From positions 1-64,000 of the forward strand of contig JAZRUV010000008.1 in NCBI GenBank assembly GCA_045652705.1: a stretch of DNA of 64,000 nucleotides, read 5' to 3'. Source of the stretch: UMGS1649 sp045652705 (lineage in GTDB: Bacteria > Bacillota > Clostridia > TANB77 > CAG-465). The notes under the pieces are model-generated. The model was not told where the DNA came from, made no database searches, and saw nothing but the letters and a program-made list of their open reading frames with translations. Below are positions 25,506 to 35,439 of the stretch, one piece after another; position 1 is the stretch's first letter; every line of letters starts with the position of its first letter. The translations under genes and the position numbers were made by a program.

Positions 25506-28103
25506 ATGAATTTAGGAACTAGATATAACCCAGGAGAAATAGAAGAAAGAATATATGAAAATTGGGAAAGTAAAGGGTATTTTAAACCACAAATAGATAA
25601 GAATGTAAAACCATATACAATAGTTATCCCACCACCAAATGTAACAGGACAACTACATATGGGACACGCATTAGATGATACGATACAAGACGTATTAATA
25701 AGATATAACAGAATGAAAGGTGTTCCAACGTTATGGGTACCAGGAACAGACCACGCAAGTATAGCAACAGAAGTTAAAGTTGTTGAAAAACTAGCAAAAG
25801 AAGGTAAGACTAAAGAAGAATTAGGTAGAGAAGGGTTCCTTAAAGAAGCTTGGGCTTGGAAAGAACTTTATGGTGGAAGAATTACAACTCAACTTAGAAA
25901 ATTAGGTTGTTCTTGTGATTGGTCGCGTGAGCGTTTCACAATGGATGAAGGACTAACAAGAGCTGTTGAATATGTATTCGTTAAATTATATGAAAAAGGC
26001 CTTATATACCAAGGTAAGAGAATAGTTAACTGGTGTACTTGCTGTAAAACATCAATTTCAGATAATGAAGTTGAATATGAAGCAGATAAATCCCATTTAT
26101 GGCATATTAGATACCAAGTAGAAGGAACTAACGATTATGTTGTAGTTGCAACTACAAGACCTGAAACAATGTTAGGTGATACAGCTGTTGCAGTACATCC
26201 TGAAGATGAGAGATATGAAGCAATTGTTGGTAAGAATGTTATTCTTCCAATAATAAATAAGGCAATACCAGTTGTTGCAGATACATATGTTGAGAAAGAT
26301 TTTGGAACAGGTGCGGTTAAGATTACTCCAGCTCACGACCCTAATGACTATGAATTGGGACTAAGACATAATCTAGAAGTTATTTCTGTAATAAATGAAG
26401 ATGGAACTATTGCTGAAGGTTATGGTAAATATACAGGTATGACTCGTGAAGAGGCTAGAGTAGAAATAGTTAAAGAACTTGAAGAAATTGGGGCTTTAGT
26501 TAAAACGGAAGATTATGAACACAACGTTGGTAAATGCTATAGATGTAAAACAATAGTAGAACCATATGCTTCAAAACAATGGTTTGTAAAAATGGAAGAG
26601 CTTGCTCGTCCTGCAATTGAAGCGGTTAAGAATAAGGAAACAAGATTTATACCAGAGAGATTTGAAAAAATATATATGAATTGGATGGAAAACATTCGTG
26701 ACTGGTGTATTTCAAGACAACTATGGTGGGGCCACAGAATCCCAGCATATTACTGTGAAAAGTGTGGAAAAACTATAGTACAAATGGGACATCCTGTTCA
26801 GTGCAGTTGTGGTGGAAACCTTGTTCAAGATGAAGACTGTTTAGATACTTGGTTTAGCTCAGCGCTATGGCCATTTAGTACACTAGGTTGGCCGGATAAA
26901 ACAGAAGATTTAGAATATTTCTATCCTACAACAACCCTTGTTACTGGTTATGATATTATAACATTCTGGGTATCTAAAATGATATTTAGCGCTATAGAGC
27001 ATACAGGTGAAGTACCATTTAAAGATGTATTTATTCATGGACTTGTTAGGGATGCTCAGGGAAGAAAAATGTCTAAGAGCTTAGGTAACGGAATTGACCC
27101 ACTTGAAGTTATGAAAGAATACGGAACAGATGCATTAAGGTTTTCATTAATACAAAACATAGCGCCAGGTAATGATATTCGTTATATACCGGAAAAGGTT
27201 GAAGCAGGACGTAACTTTGCAAATAAACTTTGGAATGCTTCAAGATTCAGTCTAACATATATTGAGAAAATGCCAAACGTAGAGATAGATGAAACTAAAC
27301 TTTATCCAGAAGACAAATGGATTTTAAGCAAACTATCTCAAACAATAACAAGTGTTAGAGAAAATATTGAAAAATATGAAATAGGTGTTGCATTAAATAC
27401 AATATATGATTTTGCTTGGTCAGACTTCTGTGATTTATATATAGAAATGGTTAAACCAAGATTATATAACGAAACAAGTGAAGGATACGAAGCGGCGGTT
27501 GCTACATTAAAATATGTGTTAGTTAATATATTAAAATTAATACATCCATATATGCCATATATAACAGAAGAGATATATTCTAATTTAGAGACAGGAGATG
27601 AAGCGTTAATAATCGCTAAATACCCTGAAGCTAAATATAACTTTGAACAAGATGAAAAGTTTGAACAAGAATTAATTGATGTAATACGTGAAGTTAGAAA
27701 TGCTCGTGCAAATGCTGGGCTTACAAACTCTAAAAAGATAAATATGACTATATATAGCGAAAACTATTTAGAGAATATTGAAAAATCTGTAGAAATGCTT
27801 AAAAAGTTGCTATCTGTTGACGAATTAACTATAGCAAAAACTACCGGGCTTGAAGGAGAACATATACATACGCAAAACATAGATCTAGTAGTTGACTTAT
27901 CTGTTGGAGTAAACAAAGAGGAGCAAATTGCTAAAGTTAAAGCTGAAATAGCTAAAGCGCAAGGCGAACTAAAAAGAGCACAAGGTATGCTTGCAAATGA
28001 AAAATTTGTATCTAAAGCACCTGCAGAATTAATTGAAGCAGAAAAAGAAAAAGTTAAGAAATATACTGAGCTTATAGCAAAACTGGAAGATAGTATAAAA
28101 TAA
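25506..28103 (+). CDS. valS: Valyl-tRNA synthetase
   Basis: This enzyme attaches valine to tRNA-Val and edits threonine. The 865-residue class I synthetase has PPPNVTGQLHMGHA (HIGH motif, residues 51-54), an editing domain (TTRPETMLGDTAVAVHP), zinc-type cysteines in the catalytic core region (CEKCGK, CSCGG), KMSKS near residue 521, and a C-terminal coiled coil that contacts the tRNA. No T-box leader was seen upstream. AAAGGAG precedes the ATG. Its terminator overlaps the 3' end of the convergent gene. Confidence 0.97.
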   Translation: MNLGTRYNPGEIEERIYENWESKGYFKPQIDKNVKPYTIVIPPPNVTGQLHMGHALDDTIQDVLIRYNRMKGVPTLWVPGTDHASIATEVKVVEKLAKEGKTKEELGREGFLKEAWAWKELYGGRITTQLRKLGCSCDWSRERFTMDEGLTRAVEYVFVKLYEKGLIYQGKRIVNWCTCCKTSISDNEVEYEADKSHLWHIRYQVEGTNDYVVVATTRPETMLGDTAVAVHPEDERYEAIVGKNVILPIINKAIPVVADTYVEKDFGTGAVKITPAHDPNDYELGLRHNLEVISVINEDGTIAEGYGKYTGMTREEARVEIVKELEEIGALVKTEDYEHNVGKCYRCKTIVEPYASKQWFVKMEELARPAIEAVKNKETRFIPERFEKIYMNWMENIRDWCISRQLWWGHRIPAYYCEKCGKTIVQMGHPVQCSCGGNLVQDEDCLDTWFSSALWPFSTLGWPDKTEDLEYFYPTTTLVTGYDIITFWVSKMIFSAIEHTGEVPFKDVFIHGLVRDAQGRKMSKSLGNGIDPLEVMKEYGTDALRFSLIQNIAPGNDIRYIPEKVEAGRNFANKLWNASRFSLTYIEKMPNVEIDETKLYPEDKWILSKLSQTITSVRENIEKYEIGVALNTIYDFAWSDFCDLYIEMVKPRLYNETSEGYEAAVATLKYVLVNILKLIHPYMPYITEEIYSNLETGDEALIIAKYPEAKYNFEQDEKFEQELIDVIREVRNARANAGLTNSKKINMTIYSENYLENIEKSVEMLKKLLSVDELTIAKTTGLEGEHIHTQNIDLVVDLSVGVNKEEQIAKVKAEIAKAQGELKRAQGMLANEKFVSKAPAELIEAEKEKVKKYTELIAKLEDSIK

Positions 28104-28110
28104 ATATAAA

Positions 28111-28141
28111 AGAAACGACCTCAAATTAATGAGGTCGTTTT
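28111..28141. terminator. Bidirectional terminator of valS and the convergent gene
   Basis: AAACGACCTC and GAGGTCGTTT form a perfect 10-bp stem. The last codons and stop (28126) of the minus-strand gene lie inside the hairpin. Confidence 0.8.
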
Positions 28142-28698
28142 GTGGGCCATTCAACAGAATGGTTCCGGTTGATGATAGTCAAATCTCTACTATATGCATC
28201 ACACACAAGAATGTAGTTGAAGATGTGGTAATGAGCCAAACAGTACTTTGTAATCTCTTCTGTGTAGAATTTATGGTTTTCTAGAGCTTCGTCATTACGG
28301 GCGATTCTAAACTCGACGTTGTAGCAGGGGGTGTAGTGCACAAATATGGTTTCGCCAAGCCGCTTTCCGAAGTTTTTAGCATATATATTGCATAGAGTTT
28401 TGGCAACTTTTTTTAAGAATTTGTTATTCTTAAAAGCTGGAGGAATTTCTGCAAAGAGTAGGGGGATGCTATCAACGGTCATTCTTTCATTATCGTTGGT
28501 GATCCACCACGCTGTCCGAATGTTATTTGTGTTGATAAAATGAATGCCGTAAGTAACAGCCTGTTCATAGTCTTTCTTAGGGACGTATAATGTGTCGTAT
28601 CCAAGATAATTGTCGCGCTCTACCTTGAATTGGTTTGCCAGGAACCGTTCGACTTTTTTGCAATCATCCCGGTTAATGAACATAAAACAAAGTTTCAT
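28126..28698 (-). CDS. Orphan protein of 190 aa
   Basis: No family was recognised. The protein begins MKLCFMFINRDDCKK, is mixed alpha/beta by appearance, contains Trp-Trp (TAWWITND), and ends in a basic tail. There is no signal peptide or membrane segment. GC content is visibly higher than in valS. It has a perfect sigma-A promoter and a GGAGTATTTACT-type leader before the ATG. It stands alone between valS and a second orphan, like other single-gene modules in this window (28840, 44832, 56313, 60601). Confidence 0.65.
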   Translation of the reverse strand: MKLCFMFINRDDCKKVERFLANQFKVERDNYLGYDTLYVPKKDYEQAVTYGIHFINTNNIRTAWWITNDNERMTVDSIPLLFAEIPPAFKNNKFLKKVAKTLCNIYAKNFGKRLGETIFVHYTPCYNVEFRIARNDEALENHKFYTEEITKYCLAHYHIFNYILVCDAYSRDLTIINRNHSVEWPTKRPH

Positions 28699-28749
28699 AG
28701 TAAATACTCCTTTATAGTTAAAAAGATTTTAAGTGTGTTCAACAATTAA

Positions 28750-28778
28750 ATTATACCATAAAATTAAATTTATGTCAA
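28750..28778 (-). promoter_or_regulatory. Perfect sigma-A promoter of the 190-aa orphan
   Basis: Read on the minus strand: TTGACA (28778-28773), 17 bases, TATAAT (28755-28750). Confidence 0.85.
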
Positions 28779-28782
28779 CTTA

Positions 28783-28822
28783 ACAAAAAAATACACCTTA
28801 ATCATTAGATTAAGGTGTATTG
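28783..28822 (-). terminator. Terminator of the 118-aa orphan
   Basis: On the minus strand, ATACACCTTAATC and GATTAAGGTGTAT pair and are followed by TTTTTT. Confidence 0.85.
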
Positions 28823-28839
28823 CAGCATGGTAGCTCATA

Positions 28840-29196
28840 TTATTCTTCCAATTCGAGGTTGGAAATGAGAGGCCATTCTTCTTCGACGAAGTAGTTTCCA
28901 GCATCATAAGAATGCTTGTTAGCATGGGGTACAACTTCAACGATTACTTCGGGGTGCCAAATACCGGCACAGTAGCGTTTGGTGTGCACGACAGAGACGA
29001 CATCATAGGAATGTTCGCTATCAATGCAAACGGTTTCGCCTATTCTAGGGATGATATCCAAAGAGTATGACATAAATCCTTCGATATGGCGTGCTTTCAT
29101 TTTGACTATTTTCTTAAAATTGGGTGATGCGGGGTCAAGACATCTTTCTACTATCCGTTCCCTCAAAGTTACGAATAACATTTCTTTTTCCTCCAT
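28840..29196 (-). CDS. Orphan protein of 118 aa
   Basis: No family was recognised. The protein starts MEEKEMLFVTLRERI, contains a segment FKKIVKMKARHIEGFMSYS, then a beta-rich part (PRIGETVCIDSEHSYDVVSVVHTKRY) and an acidic C terminus. It looks like a small cytosolic beta protein. A GGAGG-type site lies before the ATG. GC content is above that of the housekeeping genes. It is a separate transcription unit with its own extended -10 promoter and strong terminator. Confidence 0.6.
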   Translation of the reverse strand: MEEKEMLFVTLRERIVERCLDPASPNFKKIVKMKARHIEGFMSYSLDIIPRIGETVCIDSEHSYDVVSVVHTKRYCAGIWHPEVIVEVVPHANKHSYDAGNYFVEEEWPLISNLELEE

Positions 29197-29236
29197 TATA
29201 AATTATTATTTTTGGTTGACGTCAAAAAGCATACAT

Positions 29237-29245
29237 ATTATATCA
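29237..29245 (-). promoter_or_regulatory. Extended -10 promoter of the 118-aa orphan
   Basis: Minus strand TGATATAAT. No good -35 box lies 17 bases upstream; a TTGACA is present but too close. Confidence 0.45.
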
Positions 29246-29301
29246 TATGTGTCAAGCACCCAAAATATTCCAAAAAATAGAAAAATAGCAAAATAAATTT
29301 G

Positions 29302-30171
29302 CTATATTCCCGGCATTCCTTCTCTATACTGACCTCTAGTTTGTACACCACCAATACCTTTTAAACCTTCACGAGTATTTGAAATTATACTAGCTAAAGG
29401 TGCAAACTTATCTACTGGAGTGTATGCAACTGTTTGCGCTACTATTATAGGGTCAAGCATATCTATTAAAACTCGTTTAGGGGCACTTGCAAAATTAGCT
29501 CCTGCACTTATAATAGCCTCATAATATGACTGACAAGCACCAGCAAATATTACAAGGTTGTCTAAAGAATGTTCGTATCGTCTAGCTTCTAGTACGCTTT
29601 CTATAAAATACCTAGAGTTTTTGTAATTATCTATATTATATATATCACTTTTTTTTCGGATAAATGCATCGTGGCCAGTAAGAACTAATATATTTGGCCT
29701 AATTCTCGTTAGAAGACTATAAATATGCTTAGGCTGTTCTTGTTCTTTAATGTTATATACATGAGCTACGATTCCCATTTTCTTATACATATCCTTACAC
29801 TTTAATGCATATTCTGGGTCGCCATCAATATGTAATACTACTCCGGGTTTTTTCAAAATTTCATCTTTAGAATACATATAAGAAGGATTATCTCTACTCG
29901 TATAATAACTATTTCTAATATTAAATCTATTTGTAACTCCCGAATATGAACGAGAGAGTCTTGTTCTAGAGTTTTTTTCTATATCACTAAGCATACGTTT
30001 AGCTTCATTATCCGTTATAAGTCTAAGATCATATATAGGGGCGTCGGCAAGTATTCTGACAGTAATTCCAACAAGGTCTGCCATATCACCATTTAATCGT
30101 TGTATTTTAAATAAAACATCATAGTTATATGATTTTCTTGCTACAATATCTCCAATTTTAAAATTCGGCAT
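29302..30171 (-). CDS. yabG: Sporulation-specific protease YabG
   Basis: YabG is a cysteine-type protease made in the mother cell late in sporulation that processes coat proteins. The ATG at 30171 follows GAGGTGAT and gives 289 residues starting MPNFKIGDIVARKSY. Family hallmarks include VLHIDGDPEYALKC, ILVLTGHDAF, a conserved cysteine in VIFAGACQSYYEA, and IDMLDPIIVAQTVAYTP. An in-frame ATG 51 bases upstream lacks a ribosome binding site. Its presence is the best sign that this lineage makes endospores. Confidence 0.93.
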   Translation of the reverse strand: MPNFKIGDIVARKSYNYDVLFKIQRLNGDMADLVGITVRILADAPIYDLRLITDNEAKRMLSDIEKNSRTRLSRSYSGVTNRFNIRNSYYTSRDNPSYMYSKDEILKKPGVVLHIDGDPEYALKCKDMYKKMGIVAHVYNIKEQEQPKHIYSLLTRIRPNILVLTGHDAFIRKKSDIYNIDNYKNSRYFIESVLEARRYEHSLDNLVIFAGACQSYYEAIISAGANFASAPKRVLIDMLDPIIVAQTVAYTPVDKFAPLASIISNTREGLKGIGGVQTRGQYREGMPGI

Positions 30172-30222
30172 AAAAATCACCTCTAAGGTATTGTATGCTA
30201 AATTTTTAAATTTGCTATACAA

Positions 30223-30260
30223 ACAAAATGAAAGACGGTTAGCATTTGCTAACCGTCTTT
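30223..30260 (-). terminator. Terminator of the zinc-ribbon gene
   Basis: Minus strand AAAGACGGTTAGC, loop AAAT, GCTAACCGTCTTT, then CATTTTGTTTG. Confidence 0.85.
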
Positions 30261-30267
30261 ATAGGGA

Positions 30268-30690
30268 TTACTTATTCAGTTTTGTGCCACACTTGTGACA
30301 GAAATCATTTTCCTTAGGCTGGGGGGTGCCGCACTTGTGACAGAAGCAGTTTGCTGTAGGAACTTGTTCCTCTGCTTCTGGCTGCAGATCAATATCCGGT
30401 TCCTCTTGGGGAGCAGTAATCTCTTCATACTGTTCTTCCAAAGCAGCAAGCTTAGCTGCCGCCGCGGCGATATCTGCCGTGATCTCCGGCTTGGGGCGTA
30501 CGCCTGCCAGTTCTGCGTTGCCGTGATAAGTCAAGCGACCGAGTTCAGCAAACAGATCATTGACTGCAAGCTTCTGAGCCTGGATATCCTGACTCAGCTG
30601 AAACCGTTCACAACCATTTTCCACTGCTGTCTGAGCCTTAGAGAAAAGACTTTCAGCCTTTTTGCCCAAATCCTCAAAAAATTTACCCAT
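30268..30690 (-). CDS. Coiled-coil protein with C-terminal double zinc ribbon motif
   Basis: The 140-residue protein starts MGKFFEDLGKKAESLFSKAQ and is helical for about 85 residues, then acidic and proline-rich. It ends in two CxxCG knuckles (CHKCGTPQ and CHKCGTKL), a zinc-ribbon pair common in small bacterial regulatory or membrane-associated proteins. GC content is clearly the highest of this region. It has its own promoter (30741-30769), RBS AGGAGG and terminator. It sits immediately downstream of the kinase locus and may be functionally tied to it; this is inference from position. Confidence 0.75.
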   Translation of the reverse strand: MGKFFEDLGKKAESLFSKAQTAVENGCERFQLSQDIQAQKLAVNDLFAELGRLTYHGNAELAGVRPKPEITADIAAAAAKLAALEEQYEEITAPQEEPDIDLQPEAEEQVPTANCFCHKCGTPQPKENDFCHKCGTKLNK

Positions 30691-30740
30691 AATTTATTCC
30701 TCCTAAAATTTTATTTGGTTTTTGAGTTGTGCTGATAAAT

Positions 30741-30769
30741 ATTATATCACAAAACCCTTGATGAATCAA
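30741..30769 (-). promoter_or_regulatory. Promoter of the zinc-ribbon gene
   Basis: Minus strand TTGATT (30769-30764), 17 bases, TATAAT (30746-30741) preceded by TGA. The -35 overlaps the kinase stop codon. Confidence 0.75.
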
Positions 30770-33700
30770 GACTTGATGTACATATACGCCTTGTCTTTGC
30801 TGCAGATGACGAACCTATTTGCTTTACGTTCAATTAAACAGCCTTGGGCTGCAAACTGAGATGTAAACTCTTTCTTAGTACCATCTATTACGTTATAGAA
30901 GTAAATAGTATCGCCAATCATATAGTACAGCGTATTCTTGTAGAAGCAACTAGTGTTAGAAATCTCTTCTTTCAAGTTGAATACTGAATGTGAACCATCA
31001 CTTGAAATCAAAACACCTTTTGTTTGATGACAGCCAGAAAGGAGTACTAAATAGTTACCAGACTCACTATCATAAAACAGACGTGATTGCATATTTTCAC
31101 CTAAGCCTATGGTATCAACTGAGGTCAACTGTTCCAAGTTACAATAAATGTGAACAAAGAATCTATCCTTTACCAAGAAGATAAACTTACGCTCATCTGT
31201 TACTAAGAAATCGAAAGGTGACAGAGTCGATGAGTTAACAACAATTCCGTCAGATTCCTGTTGTGACCTGCTACCGATTTGTTTTACGTGCACATTATTA
31301 TCCGAAGAAGAAATGTAGTATAGATTATTATTTGATGCATATACAACATCTTCTTTTGAAAGAGCACTATAGATATTGAATTTACCAGTAGTATCATTTA
31401 AAACAACGGAGTTATTAGGCGTGGTGAGAATGATGTAGTTGCCTGTTATTTTGCAAGAAATTGTACCAGAGGAAAATCTCAACAATTTGCGTTCGCACCA
31501 TAAGAGGTAGCCAGAAGTATCAATATAAGTGTGATAACTTAGGGCAAAACGACAAGGAGATAAACGCTTAACTTCTGTAAATTTCATTGCGTTGCTAGGG
31601 TTAGGGGTATCCAGTGAGGTTTTGAATTGTTCAAGGATAGCTCGCATACTTTCACGCTTTTTGCCTTCAAAAGTACTCTTAAAAAACTGAACAAGTTGTC
31701 TTGGCATGAAGTCCCAACCAATACTAATGTTAGGAACTTTAATACCATGATTTCCTAGTACAGATTTTCTGAGTTTCATTCTTGTTATTTCATCAGAGGG
31801 CACAAATTTAGAGCTAGAAATGCCTCTAAACGGGTGCGAATAGGTGAAATAATAGAATGCTTGAATGGCAAGAGAATACCAATCATCAGCCTTTGTGATG
31901 TTTTTGTTTTCAGCTGATGGCGGGTATATATACATGTCTGTAAATACGAAATTCTTGACATTATCAAAACTCATACCGTCCATATCGATAAAGTAGACAG
32001 TCTTACCTTTTATTAAGATATTACCACCATTGAGGTCACCGATATATCCACCAATAGAATGGAGAAATTCGATGCCTATGCATACTTTAATGAGAATATC
32101 TACGATGTCAGCTCTAGTATAACCTTTGCTTGCAACAAAATCCTTATCTTTAAGACAAGAAATTTTGAAAGACCCATCAATATCCTGTTGGACAAATCCT
32201 TTGAGTTTTATACTAGTTCCATTTGACTCATACTGTACCTCGTCAATGGTAACAAACTTAATATCAGAATGCTCATCGTTAAACGACTTAAACTGAGCTC
32301 TTTTTTGAAGTGCCTTTCCAAGTATTTTAGACTTGAATACTAAATCAACACCGGGTTTAAATAACTTTACAATCTTTCCGCCCTTATAGGGGTAGAGTGT
32401 CGCTTCTCCTCCTTCAAAAGCTGGCTTGTCTTTTTGGAACTGTTCGAAATGACTTGCTGGAAAAACAATAATGTCATCAACACTAATGCCGTCAGCAAGA
32501 CACAAAGGACAGAGCGTATTTTTGCTTGAAAATGGAATGTTGTGTACATTACAAAAAGCAGAAATGCACTCTTCCAAGATGGAGGTAGTGAACTTCAAAT
32601 TTTCGATGTCTTGAATAAGATTATATACCTCAGAACCTTTTACAGTACTGGTAGTATTTAGCATCGAATCAGACATAATGTAACCCACTAAGAATTCACC
32701 AAACGCCAATAATGTTTTGTGCATTGCATCTTTATCTTTAGCTAAAATAGCTTCACAATTCATAAAGGGGAGTTTGAAAATGATAAGTTCACCCTTATAA
32801 TCTTTGTGCATACAAATAGAACTAAAGAAATCCTTATCATCAGTGATGCATGAACCGTTCAAGATGAGCGGAAGCAACTTCTTGTACATAACAAGTATGA
32901 CTTGAAGTCGTTGCCTAGATTCAAATAAGGATATTGGCAAAATGTTTTCAAAGTTAAATCTTGCCTTCTCAAAGTACACTACGCCAACAACTTTGTTGCC
33001 TTTAAGCGCTAACGAATCGGGCTGAAAGAAGAAGTGGTTAAACAAACCATGTTCAATACCAATTTTACACTGTTTAATAATCCTAGGATTCAGTGTTAAA
33101 CCAAAGTGGTTACCAATAAGTGAATTACGGTAATTTGTTTCATGAAAATGCCACTCATCGTCACCGTAAATCTGGCGTGACGAGAATTGGTTAGTAACAC
33201 AAAAAATCTTTCTACATTCAGGGCAAAGAGAACCTTCAATGTAGTACAGATTATGCTCTTTGCAAAGCAAAACGTTATTTGCTGTACTCCTATGACCATT
33301 ATCGTAAAGTTCGCTATACGAAAAAACTTCAAATGGCATATTTGTATCGCGATGGAAGTTTAACGCATTAAACAGATTTTTAAAGTGAGTCTCAAGATTA
33401 ATTCCTGCGTTATATTGAGAATGCTTTAGCCAGTTGTTATTAAGGAAAACATTGTAATCCGGATCTACTAACATTTGGCATATATTGCTTTCATCAATTA
33501 TCCAACCGTGATTTTGTTGGATAGATAACAAAGAAGAGAGCAACTTATAAAAAACTGCAGTGTCAACTTTACCATCTTGGATGAGCTTACCTATAGTGGT
33601 AAGATTTAACTTGTTCCAAACAACGCCAACAATTTGGTAGCTATTTGCAACACATAAATCTCTACTTACAATCACTTTGGAAGGATGCAAGTAAAAGTCT

Positions 33701-35394
33701 TCTGTGTTGGCAAATATTTTTGCAAGAGTATCATCTGTAAGCTCTAGACCAATATCACTGATATACTGCAAACATTCAGAGGAGTTAATATAGTCATTTT
33801 CAAGATGCAAAGATTTCTTGGAAATGATTTTTTGCACTCTGTCATCTGACTGAACATTTGGGAAAAATGTGATTAAGTCAGGAACAATCTGTTTAAGATT
33901 GTGTAAAAAACGTATATTGTGAAGGTTGTCATAGCTCAACACATTACCCCAGTTATCTGTGTTTTCATCTAAAAGCGTACCGCTTTCAAGATAGCTAATA
34001 ACATTTTTAGCAAAATTAGGAGGCAAAATCTTCATAAAACTATAAGTGAAAATGTTATCTACTTTTACTTTTCGAGATTTTGCGTACTTTTGTATAATGC
34101 TTAAAATAATCAGCTTGTAGTCTAGAACTGTATCCTTGTTCTCAAAATCCAATTGGTGGATATAAAGAGGATCAAGATAAAGTGTGGTATCAATGTTATA
34201 AAAACACTTTAAGACGGGTGCGCTAGGCTTAAAGGAAAAATCCCAGTGCCTTTTAGAAAGAGCCTGAATTGTTGATGTAATAGCTTCACATGTGTCAGTA
34301 GCAACCTTATCTTCCAAAGAGAAGGCATTAGGCACACTAAAAAAGAGATAGACGGCATCCTTTGTAATGTTTGGAACAACACACCACCTGTATATAAAAC
34401 CAGAAGTGGCACAGTTAGATATATTATCTAAATATACATCTGCATGCTGCACGTCTTTTATTTTAATTACAATGTGTTTGTCGCTATCCCAACTCTTCTT
34501 TACTGTGTAGGTTGTCATCTCAGCATAATTACTCTCAAGTTTTAAATTACCCTCAAGAATCTTTTCGTCAAAGACAAAATCAAAGGGCTCAACATTTTGT
34601 AAAACTGAGAGAGAACTATTCGTATCATGTTCTCTAAAGAACTCGTCATAGCTACTAAACGAATTATTGTCATAAATATACCGAAGCATATTTATACAAA
34701 TATTACGTGGCCAATTAGAGCCGTTAAAAAACGCATCTAAAGAACGCAGATACATACCGGGTAATTGAGTGTGCAGTTCGAAAGAAAGCTTATCACAAGA
34801 CAAAAACAGATCTATGATTCTTTTCAATTCATGTGGCGAGAATAAATATTCATCACCAATAATAGAAGTGAAAAAGGAAGTCAAGAAAGATGTCTTATGT
34901 GTGCTCCATAAAAATGTGCGGAACAAGTTATAATAATCTACATGAACAGTATGCTCACTTGTTGAAAATAGAGCTATAAGTTCAAGCAAATTATCATAAG
35001 CTTTACTCAAGAAGTCTCTGCTTCTATCTAGCCTACAGTTATAATACACAAAAGAAACTTCGCGCTTCTTCTTGTTAATGAAAAATTTCATATCGCTAAA
35101 ACACTCGATTTGAGCATAAGCAGTATTCAGTTTCTCATTAAAATCCTCACTTGTGACAGCAACATAAAGTATGTTAGCAAGTGAAGAGTCGTTTATAGTG
35201 ACTATTGTGCCATTACAAGCTGTAGCAGAAGCTAGATTACCGGGACGGTTAGAATACGAATACTCATCCTGCAGTTTTTGCCTGATTACATTCGCAACTC
35301 TCGTGTTTATTTTTGTTAGCTGTTTGCTTTTTGCCAAATATCTCTCTAAATTGAATGATTTAGGAGCTAACGAGGCTGAAAAGTTTTCAAACAT
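30766..35394 (-). CDS. 1542-aa protein kinase fused to zinc knuckles and a propeller-like domain
   Basis: The first 700 residues have no recognised domain. Two zinc-knuckle pairs follow: CKEHNLYYIEGSLCPEC (about 710-726) and CNVHN...CPLC (about 950-965). A divergent Ser/Thr kinase domain spans about 990-1215, with GGEATLYPY as glycine loop, VKLF as the lysine strand, GDLNGGNIL for the catalytic Asp/Asn, and DMDG in place of DFG. The last 300 residues are repeated beta strands of the LYYISSSDN/LYYMIGDTIYFYN type, probably a beta-propeller. No membrane segment is seen, so it is cytosolic. It is last in an operon with PP2C and VWA genes. Unlike nearly all neighbours it stops with TGA. Confidence 0.8.
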   Translation of the reverse strand: MFENFSASLAPKSFNLERYLAKSKQLTKINTRVANVIRQKLQDEYSYSNRPGNLASATACNGTIVTINDSSLANILYVAVTSEDFNEKLNTAYAQIECFSDMKFFINKKKREVSFVYYNCRLDRSRDFLSKAYDNLLELIALFSTSEHTVHVDYYNLFRTFLWSTHKTSFLTSFFTSIIGDEYLFSPHELKRIIDLFLSCDKLSFELHTQLPGMYLRSLDAFFNGSNWPRNICINMLRYIYDNNSFSSYDEFFREHDTNSSLSVLQNVEPFDFVFDEKILEGNLKLESNYAEMTTYTVKKSWDSDKHIVIKIKDVQHADVYLDNISNCATSGFIYRWCVVPNITKDAVYLFFSVPNAFSLEDKVATDTCEAITSTIQALSKRHWDFSFKPSAPVLKCFYNIDTTLYLDPLYIHQLDFENKDTVLDYKLIILSIIQKYAKSRKVKVDNIFTYSFMKILPPNFAKNVISYLESGTLLDENTDNWGNVLSYDNLHNIRFLHNLKQIVPDLITFFPNVQSDDRVQKIISKKSLHLENDYINSSECLQYISDIGLELTDDTLAKIFANTEDFYLHPSKVIVSRDLCVANSYQIVGVVWNKLNLTTIGKLIQDGKVDTAVFYKLLSSLLSIQQNHGWIIDESNICQMLVDPDYNVFLNNNWLKHSQYNAGINLETHFKNLFNALNFHRDTNMPFEVFSYSELYDNGHRSTANNVLLCKEHNLYYIEGSLCPECRKIFCVTNQFSSRQIYGDDEWHFHETNYRNSLIGNHFGLTLNPRIIKQCKIGIEHGLFNHFFFQPDSLALKGNKVVGVVYFEKARFNFENILPISLFESRQRLQVILVMYKKLLPLILNGSCITDDKDFFSSICMHKDYKGELIIFKLPFMNCEAILAKDKDAMHKTLLAFGEFLVGYIMSDSMLNTTSTVKGSEVYNLIQDIENLKFTTSILEECISAFCNVHNIPFSSKNTLCPLCLADGISVDDIIVFPASHFEQFQKDKPAFEGGEATLYPYKGGKIVKLFKPGVDLVFKSKILGKALQKRAQFKSFNDEHSDIKFVTIDEVQYESNGTSIKLKGFVQQDIDGSFKISCLKDKDFVASKGYTRADIVDILIKVCIGIEFLHSIGGYIGDLNGGNILIKGKTVYFIDMDGMSFDNVKNFVFTDMYIYPPSAENKNITKADDWYSLAIQAFYYFTYSHPFRGISSSKFVPSDEITRMKLRKSVLGNHGIKVPNISIGWDFMPRQLVQFFKSTFEGKKRESMRAILEQFKTSLDTPNPSNAMKFTEVKRLSPCRFALSYHTYIDTSGYLLWCERKLLRFSSGTISCKITGNYIILTTPNNSVVLNDTTGKFNIYSALSKEDVVYASNNNLYYISSSDNNVHVKQIGSRSQQESDGIVVNSSTLSPFDFLVTDERKFIFLVKDRFFVHIYCNLEQLTSVDTIGLGENMQSRLFYDSESGNYLVLLSGCHQTKGVLISSDGSHSVFNLKEEISNTSCFYKNTLYYMIGDTIYFYNVIDGTKKEFTSQFAAQGCLIERKANRFVICSKDKAYMYIKS

Positions 35395-35410
35395 ACTCTA
35401 AACCTCCAGG

Positions 35411-35439
35411 GCTTAGGCGGAGGCATGCTCCGCCTAAGC
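35411..35439 (-). other. GC-rich hairpin before the kinase gene
   Basis: A perfect 12-bp inverted repeat GCTTAGGCGGAG/CTCCGCCTAAGC with a 5-base centre lies between the VWA and kinase genes. It has no T tract, and the RBS CTGGAGG follows it directly. It could stabilise mRNA, attenuate the kinase or block its translation. Confidence 0.6.

Noticed and set aside
30189..30197. Possible sigma-K -10 (CATACAATA) for yabG on the minus strand
   Set aside because: The implied transcription start would fall on the ribosome binding site and no clear -35 was seen; the late-sporulation promoter is plausible but not supported here.
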